Under the pieces are notes generated by a model. The model did no database searches, had not been told where the DNA came from, and was given only the letters and a program-made list of their open reading frames with translations. Shown one piece after another: positions 44,720 through 53,143 of a stretch of 64,000 nucleotides of DNA (positions within the stretch are counted from its first letter, which is position 1; each line of letters begins with the position of its first letter). Made by a program: the position numbers and the translations under genes. The stretch covers positions 1-64,000 of the forward strand of contig JAFECG010000018.1 in the NCBI GenBank assembly GCA_018242215.1. Reading direction: 5' to 3'. Source of the DNA: Pseudomonadota bacterium (GTDB lineage Bacteria; Pseudomonadota; Alphaproteobacteria; Rhizobiales; Hyphomicrobiaceae).

Positions 44720-44991
44720 GGTAGTTCCTCCCTTTTTTTCGTTGGTACACGACGACATTAGCGCCGTCGTTCACAGCTTACTCCTCCCGTATGCGGACGA
44801 AAACGGGATGTCGGCCGATTGCAATGAACAGTGACGACGGCAGGATCACCGTTGGCGAGCACATCGATTTCTGCGCTCCCCGGATTGAGGCCGGGGACGC
44901 AGTGCGGGCTTGCGCGACAATTCTGGGGCCCAGCAGTCGCAGTTCGGGCCGCATCGAGAAAATCCCAAAGGCTGACCCCGGGCTGTGCCAA

Positions 44992-45186
44992 TTATTTCTT
45001 TTGGTTCTTTTGGCAGGTGTGGGTGGCGTCGTCCCAGTGCATGGACTTCATGCCTGTGCACTCCACCTGCGAATAGATATGTGGTGCTTTCATAGTCGAT
45101 TTTTTCTTCACCTTGGCCACGGCGGCGCCAGCGGAAATGACCAGCGCGCCAGCAGCAACGCCTGAGATCAGAATTTTGCCCAGCAT
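44992..45186 (-). CDS. Small exported cysteine-pair protein
   Basis: A 64-residue precursor: signal peptide MLGKILISGVAAGALVISAG (cut near AVA), then a mature peptide with CTGMKSMHWDDATHTC. Like the protein at 44531 it combines a basic stretch with two cysteines flanking a tryptophan. GGGAGGAA lies just upstream of the ATG on the minus strand. It is probably a secreted or periplasmic peptide of unknown role. Confidence 0.7.
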   Translation of the reverse strand: MLGKILISGVAAGALVISAGAAVAKVKKKSTMKAPHIYSQVECTGMKSMHWDDATHTCQKNQKK

Positions 45187-45452
45187 TAAGAATTCCTCCC
45201 TTCACATGGAACGGCACACGGCTACAACCAATAGCCCTCTCCTTCGTTCGCGTCGCGAGGCTAACCGTGCGCCGCACAAATTGCCTTGCTTGTGGATCTG
45301 CGGTTTTAAGCGATGGGTGAGAGGGTCGCGTCGGGCAAGTACGAGTGCCGAGGCTCGTCGACCTTGTTTGGCGACGTCAGGCAGCGGCTTGGTACGTTTG
45401 GTTTCCGAGACTGGCTTTCGTGGGACGTCTGAAAGAACGACGAGCGACTGAC

Positions 45453-45620
45453 ATGCCAAAGCTCTTTAAGTTCTTCGCAATTGGCATCGGTATTCTGTTG
45501 GTCGTTGGCGGTGGGCTCTTGGCGCGCCGCCTGGTGCTGGCTTCGCATATGCGGGAATTCTGTGACCCAGCTCCCATCACAGCGAACAAATTTGAGTTGA
45601 TGTCGTCGCCCCAGAACTAA
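45453..45620 (+). CDS. Possible small membrane protein
   Basis: A 55-residue open frame with a hydrophobic segment (LFKFFAIGIGILLVVGGGLLA) and a short polar tail. No good ribosome binding site is visible and the frame is open upstream without likely protein sequence, so it is uncertain. No family is recognised. Confidence 0.35.
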   Translation: MPKLFKFFAIGIGILLVVGGGLLARRLVLASHMREFCDPAPITANKFELMSSPQN

Positions 45621-45806
45621 CGGCTGATCCCGTAAGCGCGGAAGCTTGCCGACTAGACCGCGGGGGCGAGGGGTGACGCGGTGCGGTGAGGTTTCGCGGC
45701 AGTGGTAGCAGCGACGCTTCAGTAACCAAGCTTGCAAGCCGAACTCGATCTCCTCTTCAGGCGGCGTAGATTCTCTCGATCGGTGAACGTCAAAAAGGAA
45801 GTTCCC

Positions 45807-46007
45807 ATGAAACGCATACTCACTGCAGGAATGATCATCTCGGGACTTGTGTTTCTGCCGGCCGCATCGGAGGCCCACTGCCTTGGATACAAGCATTTCC
45901 GATCTGGCGTGGTCGGCGTCGTCGATGGAACGACAACGTTCGCCAAGCGTGTCGTCGACCGCACGACGCGCTTTGGCGATCGTGTGCTCGGTTGGTTCCA
46001 TTGCTGA
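45807..46007 (+). CDS. Small exported protein
   Basis: A 66-residue precursor with signal peptide MKRILTAGMIISGLVFLPAA (cut near SEA) and a mature part of about 43 residues that starts HCLGYKHFRSG and ends GWFHC. AAGGAAG precedes the ATG, which supports this start over ATG 45732. The two cysteines near the ends of the mature peptide could pair. Function unknown. Confidence 0.65.
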   Translation: MKRILTAGMIISGLVFLPAASEAHCLGYKHFRSGVVGVVDGTTTFAKRVVDRTTRFGDRVLGWFHC

Positions 46008-46232
46008 GTTGACGCGAAAGCTGGTGGCCTTCGGAAACGAGGGTCACCTGACATATCCACGACCGTCGGCGGCACTGTGCCCCCGATGCGCGATCCGAAC
46101 GCCATTTCCTTGAGCCAACGCCCGACACGAGTTCGGAATCCGTCTCAAGCGGCCATCAAGCGCCCGACAGACGTCCTTAAAGGTTCATCGGACCAGCTAT
46201 CCTATCCGACGTCTCGATTCCTATATTGGTGA

Positions 46233-47150
46233 CTAGATGGACTTTGCTCGAACAATCTTTTCTGTCAGTTCGGGCGCGCAGAGCTCGATGAAGCGGTAGG
46301 CGAACTCGCGAAGGAATCGGCCGCGCCGAACCGCGATACGGGAGGTCGATTGCGGAAAAAGGTGATCGGCGTCTAGCAGACTAAGGTTTACGTCTCTCTC
46401 TTTGTCGAAAGCCATCGAGGCGACGATGCCGACGCCCAGGCCGATTTCCACGTACGTCTTAATGACGTCGGCATCGAGCGCGGCCATGACGATATCCGGT
46501 GCAAGCCTCGCATCCGCAAACGTTGCGTCAATGGTGGGTCGTCCCGTGAAGCCTTCGCTGTAGGTGATGATGGGCCATTCCGCGATCTTTTCGAGCGTGA
46601 GGGGGACGGTCGTTTCCAGCGCATGACCCTTCGGCACGATAACGCCATGGTGCCATGAGTAGTAAGGGAACGAGACAACTTCTGGTGCTTCCTCGAGCGC
46701 CTCCGTGGCGATGCCGATATCGGCGGTACCATCGTTCAGCATGCCCGCGATCTCTCTCGGCGTTCCTTGATGCAAGACGAGATGGACGTCAGGAAATTCC
46801 TTTCGAAAGGCCTTGACCGGGATCGGTAATGCATATCTTGCCTGGGTGTGCGTCGTCGCGATGATCATCTCACCACGATCGGATTTCGCGAACTGGTCCG
46901 CCAGCCGCTTGATATTGGCCGTGTCCAGAAGGATGCGCTCGACGATCTGCGCAAGCTCCTTGCCCGGCTCCGTAAGTCCCAAGAGGCGCTTGCCTCTGCG
47001 AACGAAAAGCTCGACTCCGAGTTCATCCTCGAGATCCTTAATATGTTTCGAAACGCCGGACTGCGACGTGTAGAGCGCATTCGCCACTTCTGTGAGATTG
47101 AAGTTACGGCGAAGCGTTTCCCGGATGATGCGGAGTTGCTGGAAGTTCAC
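46233..47150 (-). CDS. CysB/Cbl-like LysR regulator
   Basis: A 305-residue LysR regulator closely resembling CysB: MNFQQLRIIRETLRRNFNLT, then ALYTSQSGVSKHIKDLEDELG in the winged helix, and VHLVLHQGTPREIAGMLNDGTADIGIATE in the effector domain, the segment that binds N-acetylserine or sulfate in CysB. It may regulate sulfur assimilation genes elsewhere. The nearest gene on the minus strand upstream is the haem protein at 47589. Whether it acts as activator or repressor here cannot be told. Confidence 0.88.
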   Translation of the reverse strand: MNFQQLRIIRETLRRNFNLTEVANALYTSQSGVSKHIKDLEDELGVELFVRRGKRLLGLTEPGKELAQIVERILLDTANIKRLADQFAKSDRGEMIIATTHTQARYALPIPVKAFRKEFPDVHLVLHQGTPREIAGMLNDGTADIGIATEALEEAPEVVSFPYYSWHHGVIVPKGHALETTVPLTLEKIAEWPIITYSEGFTGRPTIDATFADARLAPDIVMAALDADVIKTYVEIGLGVGIVASMAFDKERDVNLSLLDADHLFPQSTSRIAVRRGRFLREFAYRFIELCAPELTEKIVRAKSI

Positions 47151-47588
47151 GATATTTACGCGCCATTCTGCTCTGGAAAGATTCTGAGATTGCGGCTGAG
47201 GAGTTTTACGCGTGGGCCGGTCGTGTATCCGCTGGAAATCAACTCGCGTTCCGGGATTTCGACTTCGAAGAAATCCTTTCGCCCCTTTCGCGCATCGCCG
47301 TTCGCATAAGTTCTACACGCGCTCCAGCTCCGTTGCCAAGAATGCGGCTCCCGCAAACCCGGCGACACTCAAGCCGATGGCAGCGGCGATGGCCGATCTG
47401 CGAGTAGAAGTGATGATTGAACCTCCCAAGTTGGGTGAACTTGAGGGCAAGCTACCGATGCTGAGGCCGAGCACGAACGAAGAAGAACTGCTGAGCTTAT
47501 GATCAGAAATTCAACCGCTCTCACGAGTTTCGTTTGGATCGGACCACACGTGCTGCGAAGGTTTGCTGGTTGGGGCGTCGGGCCAAGA
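47151..47588. other. Intergenic region without recognisable features
   Basis: About 440 bp between the CysB-like gene and the end of the haem protein gene. Short open frames on both strands have no ribosome binding site or family resemblance. Confidence 0.4.
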
Positions 47589-49115
47589 TCATTGGGGATG
47601 AATGGGTGCGCCGCCATTGCCGGGTGTGCCGAATACTTGGATCGCACTTATGGCCTTTTGCTGCAAGCGGGACCAATTGGCGAGTTGATCACAAAGCGAC
47701 GGACGAGGCTCGGACGCGGCCTTGGCACAACGCAGCGAGGCGAAGTTTTGCAATCCCATCGCCAGCTGCAACGAATAATCGGTCGAATAGAGCTGCGTGT
47801 CGCTGAACACCGCGCCCCCCGGTACGTTGCCGAAGTAGGCCATGCGAAGGCTCTGGGCCGTTTCTGGGTGTTTTTCGGCATCGAGCCCGAGCACGGCGCC
47901 ATTGGCGGCGAATTCTGCGAGGATCGGGACCATTGGGAAGCCCGCCGTCTGGTGACAACCCATGCAGGAGCTTTTAGGATTATCGACGGGCCCGGCGAGG
48001 CGGCCGCCGAACCCCAAATGATTGAAGCTTAGCGGCGGTGTCGCCAGGTCCTTCACTGCTTGGCGATTGATCCACTGCTCGGTGAGTTTATCGTAGTCGC
48101 AGGGGCCATTCGGACCCCTGCAGGTCTCCGCGAACGTCACTTTCGGATTATTGCCCCATTGCAGGCCGAGCGGTGTCATTCGCGCCCAAGGCGTTTCACC
48201 TTTTGCATTTCCATCATAGCCATAGGTTCCGAGCAGCCATCCTGTCGGACTGCGCTCGTCGCGAACTTGAAGGTCGATCTGAATGAGCCTCACCTTGTCG
48301 ATGCGCCGCTCGTAGCGCGACAATGGCCCGGCGTTGCGAAAGCGCGGACTTTTGTTGATGTAGATGTCGGCGTCCCATTCCAAGGCACCTTTGACAGTCG
48401 GCAGCTCCGCTTCGGTTACGGTGGAGAAGAGGAGTTTGATGACGAAGGCACCATCGGGCATGCTGTTGAGCCCTGTCGGATCGGGATTGAGCGCGCCTGG
48501 CTTTGGATCGTCGGGGTCGCAAAAGACTTGGCCAATGGCGAAGGCATAACGGTCGTTGACGTATGCCTGCGCCCAGGTATCGACGAAATCCGATTGCTTT
48601 TCGCCGAAGGTATTGCCGGCGGAGTCGAATTCGTGGGTCAATCCATGGATGAATTCTCGTCCGTCAGTTCCCGGCCAATCGGAAGCGACCTCGGTGTTCC
48701 AGTCCATCCATGGTGCGCCGTACCATTTGCGGGTTTTATTGTCTTCGACGTAGAAATCGACGGCGACGTTGCCTTCGAGGCCATACTCTAAAAGGGCGCG
48801 GAGATAGGCGTCGGGATCGACGGGACCGCCATTCTTGAAGGCAATCTTCAGCCACGGATACGCTTCCTTGGGCGGAAGCTCGGTCGGATAATCCTGGCTG
48901 AGCTTATAGACGCGACCCTTGTAATCAGACGGCGGATCGCCACCCTGTCCTTGCAGATAATAATCCTTGAAGGTTCCGCGCTTGCAGTCCTTCCGTGCGA
49001 GTGAATTGCGGACGGCGTCTTCCGTCGCGGCTGCCCGTGCGGGAATCAGCAACTGGCCCATGCAGGTGAGAATGGCGCATGCGGCGAGGATCCTCACGCG
49101 AGCGGATACGAGCAT
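47589..49115 (-). CDS. Large periplasmic protein with a single c-type haem motif, unknown function
   Basis: A 508-residue protein with a signal peptide (about residues 1-30, ending RAAA). Cys384-Met-Gly-Cys387-His388 is a c-type haem site within SSCMGCHQTAGFP. Upstream, the 350-residue body has many Trp and Tyr residues (WYGAPWMDWNTEV near 131) and an ADIYINKSPRFRN segment. Four other cysteines (C44, C199, C332, C339) may form disulfides. I do not recognise a named family. It could be an oxidoreductase with an unusual C-terminal haem. Confidence 0.72.
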   Translation of the reverse strand: MLVSARVRILAACAILTCMGQLLIPARAAATEDAVRNSLARKDCKRGTFKDYYLQGQGGDPPSDYKGRVYKLSQDYPTELPPKEAYPWLKIAFKNGGPVDPDAYLRALLEYGLEGNVAVDFYVEDNKTRKWYGAPWMDWNTEVASDWPGTDGREFIHGLTHEFDSAGNTFGEKQSDFVDTWAQAYVNDRYAFAIGQVFCDPDDPKPGALNPDPTGLNSMPDGAFVIKLLFSTVTEAELPTVKGALEWDADIYINKSPRFRNAGPLSRYERRIDKVRLIQIDLQVRDERSPTGWLLGTYGYDGNAKGETPWARMTPLGLQWGNNPKVTFAETCRGPNGPCDYDKLTEQWINRQAVKDLATPPLSFNHLGFGGRLAGPVDNPKSSCMGCHQTAGFPMVPILAEFAANGAVLGLDAEKHPETAQSLRMAYFGNVPGGAVFSDTQLYSTDYSLQLAMGLQNFASLRCAKAASEPRPSLCDQLANWSRLQQKAISAIQVFGTPGNGGAPIHPQ

Positions 49116-49285
49116 CTTTCAAACCTCTTGCATTCGGTCGTCTGCCGTCGATTGCGGCCGTACCGGGCACGCATTCGATGATGGACGAAATCGATCGCGA
49201 GGTTTTCCGCCGCTTCGAAACGCGGTTAGAAAAGTGTGAAGCCGTTGGCGAAGTTGCGCTGATCAGGCACGGCCGCCGGAGTAGG

Positions 49286-49984
49286 TCACCGCGCAGGCGT
49301 TTCAATCGGCAAACCTGCAGCCTGCCACTCTGGAAATCCATCTTCGAGACGGCGAACGCGGTATCCCCACTTTCTAAGTTTGGCGACCGCGTCAAAAGAC
49401 AGAATGCAGTAAGGGCCGCGGCAGTAGGCGACGATTTCCTGATTCTTCGGCAGCTGCGACAAGTGATTTTCAAGGGCGGTCAATGGTATGTTCAACGCTC
49501 CAGGAACATGTCCCAAGCCAAACTCGTGCTCGGGGCGAACGTCGATCAAGGTCGCGCTGCCGTCGCGCAGTTTCGAGACTAACTCTTCCCGCGAAATCGG
49601 CGCGAGCGCATCGCGTGCGAAAAAGTAGTCCGACATGATCTGGCGGATTTCCGCGCAATTTCTCTCGCCAACCGTGCCGAGCGCTTTCAGCAAGGTGACC
49701 ACCCCAGTCTGACCAGACAGGCTGTAGAAGACGCGCTTGCCCTGGCGCTCTGTCTCCACCAAACGCGCGCGCCGCAGAATTTGCAGATGCCGCGATGTAT
49801 TGGCGAAGGTCATGCCCGTCAGGGCCGTCAGATCTTCGACCGAGCGTTTGCCCTGGCCTATGTGCTCAAGCAGTTCGAGCCGGTTCGGATGGGCAAGAGC
49901 TTCGGCCACGTGGGCGAGACACTCAAGAATTGCATGTTTCGGTGAGGGCATTTGACGGAGCCGTTCATATATACTATCATTCAT
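49286..49984 (-). CDS. ArsR-type regulator fused to a rhodanese domain
   Basis: A 232-residue fusion. Residues 15-115 form an ArsR winged helix (AHPNRLELLEHIGQG, LTGMTFANTSRHLQILRRARLVE); residues 128-230 are a rhodanese domain with the active-site loop CRGPYC (Cys188 to Cys193). Cys22 and Cys110 lie where persulfide-sensing ArsR proteins of the SqrR/BigR type keep their reactive pair, though this alignment is from memory. The gene is divergent from a sulfur-dioxygenase-like gene, which it probably controls. An in-frame ATG at 49951 is an alternative start. Confidence 0.87.
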   Translation of the reverse strand: MNDSIYERLRQMPSPKHAILECLAHVAEALAHPNRLELLEHIGQGKRSVEDLTALTGMTFANTSRHLQILRRARLVETERQGKRVFYSLSGQTGVVTLLKALGTVGERNCAEIRQIMSDYFFARDALAPISREELVSKLRDGSATLIDVRPEHEFGLGHVPGALNIPLTALENHLSQLPKNQEIVAYCRGPYCILSFDAVAKLRKWGYRVRRLEDGFPEWQAAGLPIETPAR

Positions 49985-49998
49985 CTGAATAATTGAAT
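49979..49998. promoter_or_regulatory. A/T-rich inverted repeat at the divergent ArsR/hydrolase promoter
   Basis: ATTCA (49979-49983) and TGAAT (49994-49998) form arms around a 10-bp centre in the 50-bp gap between the ArsR-rhodanese and the metallo-hydrolase genes. ArsR/BigR operators are A/T-rich palindromes of this kind, so it is the natural operator candidate. It overlaps the first ATG of the regulator. Confidence 0.45.
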
Positions 49999-50034
49999 AA
50001 AGTGTATCACCGTCGTTCAGGGGAGGGCAAGAGC

Positions 50035-50781
50035 ATGATTGTGCGGCGATTCCTGCACGCGGATCCTATCGGTATCTCTTATTTCCTTGGATGTGTGGGT
50101 AAGGGCACGGGCGCCGTCGTCGATCCCACGGACGAAAACGATGTCTATCTCCAGGCTGCGAGCGCCGCCGGCGTGAAGATCGACTACGTTATCGATACGC
50201 ATATCCATGCCGACCATATTTCGACGGGCCGCGCGTTGGCGAAGGTGGCGGATGCCGATTATATTCTCTCTGCGGACGCCGACGTAGGGGTTCGTTTCAA
50301 GGCGGCGCGGGACGGAGATGAACTCGCACTCGGCAACGTCGTGATCAAAGTCTTGGCGACGCCCGGACACACGCCTGAACATATCTGTCTCCTCGTCACG
50401 GACCGGAGTCGAGCTCGTGAGCCGTGGTTTGTCATCACCGGCCACACGCTCATGGTCGGCGATCTCGGCCGGACCGAACTCGCTGTCAGCGCCGAACGGG
50501 GTGCGAAAGACCTGTTTGCGAGTCTTCGGAAATTGAAGGCGCTTCCCGACTACCTCGAAGTGTTCCCCGGCGCTTACTCCGGCTCGGTTTGTGGACGTGG
50601 GCTGAGCGGCAACCCCTCGTCAACCATCGGCTTCGAGCGACGCCATAACAAGGCGTTTGGCATCGAAACCGAAGACGAGTTCATCAGCTACATGCTCCAG
50701 GATATTCCAGCGCCGCCGCCGGATGCGCCCAAGATCCGCGCTGTGAACTCCGGCCGTGCGGCCGTTCCGATGCGGCAATAG
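50035..50781 (+). CDS. ETHE1-like sulfur (persulfide) dioxygenase
   Basis: A 248-residue metallo-beta-lactamase-fold protein. THIHADHISTGRALA carries the metal motif HxHxDH, ATPGHTPEHICLLV and TGHTLMVGDLGRTEL follow, typical of iron-dependent persulfide dioxygenases (ETHE1/Blh) that oxidise glutathione persulfide to sulfite. The rhodanese domain often fused to such enzymes is instead on the divergent regulator. ATG 50035 has GGGGAGGG upstream. The MFS gene follows with a 2-bp gap. Confidence 0.85.
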   Translation: MIVRRFLHADPIGISYFLGCVGKGTGAVVDPTDENDVYLQAASAAGVKIDYVIDTHIHADHISTGRALAKVADADYILSADADVGVRFKAARDGDELALGNVVIKVLATPGHTPEHICLLVTDRSRAREPWFVITGHTLMVGDLGRTELAVSAERGAKDLFASLRKLKALPDYLEVFPGAYSGSVCGRGLSGNPSSTIGFERRHNKAFGIETEDEFISYMLQDIPAPPPDAPKIRAVNSGRAAVPMRQ

Positions 50782-50783
50782 TT

Positions 50784-52037
50784 ATGGACGTGTGCCGCGA
50801 GGCGAGTCCTGCCATCGGTTTGGGTCTGAAACAGAACTGGCGGCAATTCTCGCTGCTGGTTCTGATCAATGCCTTCGTCGGCGGCATGGTTGGGATCGAG
50901 CGCACGGTCGTCCCGCTGATCGGCGCCGAAGATTTTCATATCGAATCCGCGGCGCTGATCACTTCCTTCATTATCAGCTTTGGCGTGATCAAGGCCTTCG
51001 CCAATCTCATATCCGGACAACTCGCCGATCACTGGGGCCGGAAGCGTGTGCTGGTGATGGGTTGGCTGCTCGGACTGCCTGTCCCGTTCATGATCATAGC
51101 AGCGCCGAATTGGGACTGGGTGATCGCAGCCAACGTTCTTCTTGGCTTAAGTCAGGGCTTTGCGTGGTCGATGACCGTCATCATGAAAATCGATCTCGTC
51201 GGCCCTAGAAGTCGTGGACTTGCTGTCGGCCTTAACGAGTTTGCAGGCTATTTCGCAGTGGGCGCGACGGCCTTTCTCACGGGGTGGCTCGCAAGCCGCT
51301 ATGGGCTTCGCCCCGTACCGATCTATATTGGTGTTTTTTATGCGCTCGCGGGGGCGATCTTGTCTCTCCTCGTCGTTCGCGACACGCGCCACCATGTGCG
51401 ATTGGAGGCGACCAGCGTTGCCAAAGAGGTTTCGCCAGTCAGCTTCCGAGAGGTCTTTGCGCTCACCTCTTTCAAGGATCGTAATCTCTTTGCAGCCTGC
51501 CAAGCCGGTCTGATCAACAACCTCAACGACGGAATGAGCTGGGGCATTTTTCCGCTGTTCTTTACAACATTTGGCCTTGGCGTTGAGCGGATTGGTATCC
51601 TGAAGGCGGTTTATCCGATGGTCTGGGGCATCACTCAGGTCATCACTGGTCCATTGAGCGATCGCTGGGGCCGCAAGGGATTGATCGTCGGCGGCATGTG
51701 GTTGCAAGCAGCTGCGCTATTTCAGACGGCGCTTTCCACGCGGTTCGAATCTTGGCTCTTCGCCAGCGTCTTGCTCGGGCTCGGTACGGCCATGGTCTAT
51801 CCGAGCCTGATCGCGTCCGTTTCGGACGTTTCGCATCCAACTTGGCGGGCGCGTGCGCTCAGCGTCTATCGTTTCTGGCGTGATCTCGGATATGCCATAG
51901 GCGCACTTGTCGCCGGTCTGATTGCAGATCGTTTCGGTTTTGCGGCGGCCATTTTTGCCGTTGCGGGTCTGACCTTTGTTTCCGGCGCCATCGTAGCCGC
52001 GCTGATGCGCGACGGTCACCGGACGTCGTCGATCTAG
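50784..52037 (+). CDS. Major facilitator superfamily transporter
   Basis: A 417-residue inner-membrane carrier with about twelve hydrophobic segments. The loop motif GQLADHWGRKRVLVMGW between segments 2 and 3 and SDRWGRKGLIVGG between 8 and 9 identify the superfamily. It follows the sulfur-dioxygenase-like gene by 2 bp, so it is co-transcribed; sulfite, thiosulfate or another sulfur compound export is the natural inference. The substrate is not visible in the sequence. Confidence 0.9.
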   Translation: MDVCREASPAIGLGLKQNWRQFSLLVLINAFVGGMVGIERTVVPLIGAEDFHIESAALITSFIISFGVIKAFANLISGQLADHWGRKRVLVMGWLLGLPVPFMIIAAPNWDWVIAANVLLGLSQGFAWSMTVIMKIDLVGPRSRGLAVGLNEFAGYFAVGATAFLTGWLASRYGLRPVPIYIGVFYALAGAILSLLVVRDTRHHVRLEATSVAKEVSPVSFREVFALTSFKDRNLFAACQAGLINNLNDGMSWGIFPLFFTTFGLGVERIGILKAVYPMVWGITQVITGPLSDRWGRKGLIVGGMWLQAAALFQTALSTRFESWLFASVLLGLGTAMVYPSLIASVSDVSHPTWRARALSVYRFWRDLGYAIGALVAGLIADRFGFAAAIFAVAGLTFVSGAIVAALMRDGHRTSSI

Positions 52038-52135
52038 AAGAAGTTTTGTGCCAGCCCTCAGCGCGCCTCTGTGACGATGTCCGCTTCTGCAGACGGTCGT
52101 CTGGTCGCTTTACTCTGGTATCTTCTATATCAGAT

Positions 52136-53143
52136 TCACTTCGCGGATGTGAGAATGCCGAGTTGTGGCCGATCCTTTCCATCGCGCGGCTCGATCGAAA
52201 ACATGTAATCGCCCCACCAAGGGCCGGCCGCCCAATATGTCCAACCGATCCAAACGTCGCGATTTTCGGACATGTATTTGACGAGCGCCGCACCTTCCCG
52301 AAGACCGGTCTCGTTCGGAGCGAAGCCGAATTCTCCGAGGAAGCCGTGTACCTTATTTTGGCGCGCCCATTGGGTGAAGGCTTTTAACCGCTCGCTGCCT
52401 GAACCCGGTACGCTGTTAGGCGAAGTGCCGGAACTGTCGGCATCAAGATACTGATGAACGTCATAGGCAAAATTGCCGGCGGGATCGACAACTCCTTTCA
52501 TGACGCGGGCGTTGTCGCTCGTCGTCCAAGAATGTGCGCCTGTCCAATATGAACCGGGCACGAGCAGCAGCTGCCTCGCACCGGCCTCACGAATTGCAAC
52601 AATTGCGGCGTTTGCCGCCTGCAGCCACTCGGATGCTGATTGTTCGTGTGGCTCGTTCATGAGATTGAATATAACGTTGGGCTGGTCTTTCAGCCGCTTC
52701 GCAATCTCGGACCATGAGGATGCGAGTTCCTTCGTAGCAGCGTGGTCGCGGCCGATGAGTCCGGATTGGGTACGGCCAAATTGGTGAAAATCGATAATAA
52801 TGACTGCATCGACACGAGCCGCTCCGCGGATGAGAGCGAGAAGGGCTTTCCAGTCATCTGTCGGCTGTAAATGCGAATGCGCTTCGTCGGGCCGCAGCAG
52901 GCGATCCATCAGAACGGGAATTCGGAAATAGCGAAATCCTTTGTGACGGAAATAATCGATCTCGCTCATTGTGGGATAAACATAGTCAAAATTGATTCTG
53001 TTTTTCTTTGGATTGAGCTCAGCTCCCGATAGGTTGACGCCGGTCATCCATTCCGCAGAACCGCTGCCCAAACTTGCCGCCGATGTCGAGAGGCACGCCA
53101 CTATAGCGAGCACGGCGCGCCCGAATAATCTCGAGCGTTTCAT
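52136..53143 (-). CDS. Exported glycoside hydrolase family 5 (cellulase-like)
   Basis: A 335-residue hydrolase with a signal peptide (MKRSRLFGRAVLAIVACL, cut near SAA). GVNLSGAELN begins the TIM barrel; MNEPHEQS near residue 163 holds the acid/base Glu and GEFGFAPNE near 270 the nucleophile Glu. HQYLDADSSGTS lies between. GH5 enzymes cleave beta-glucans. Its start overlaps the acyltransferase stop by 4 bp, which suggests it edits or trims a beta-glucan-type polysaccharide made and acylated by the same cell, as with bacterial cellulose genes. Confidence 0.9.
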   Translation of the reverse strand: MKRSRLFGRAVLAIVACLSTSAASLGSGSAEWMTGVNLSGAELNPKKNRINFDYVYPTMSEIDYFRHKGFRYFRIPVLMDRLLRPDEAHSHLQPTDDWKALLALIRGAARVDAVIIIDFHQFGRTQSGLIGRDHAATKELASSWSEIAKRLKDQPNVIFNLMNEPHEQSASEWLQAANAAIVAIREAGARQLLLVPGSYWTGAHSWTTSDNARVMKGVVDPAGNFAYDVHQYLDADSSGTSPNSVPGSGSERLKAFTQWARQNKVHGFLGEFGFAPNETGLREGAALVKYMSENRDVWIGWTYWAAGPWWGDYMFSIEPRDGKDRPQLGILTSAK

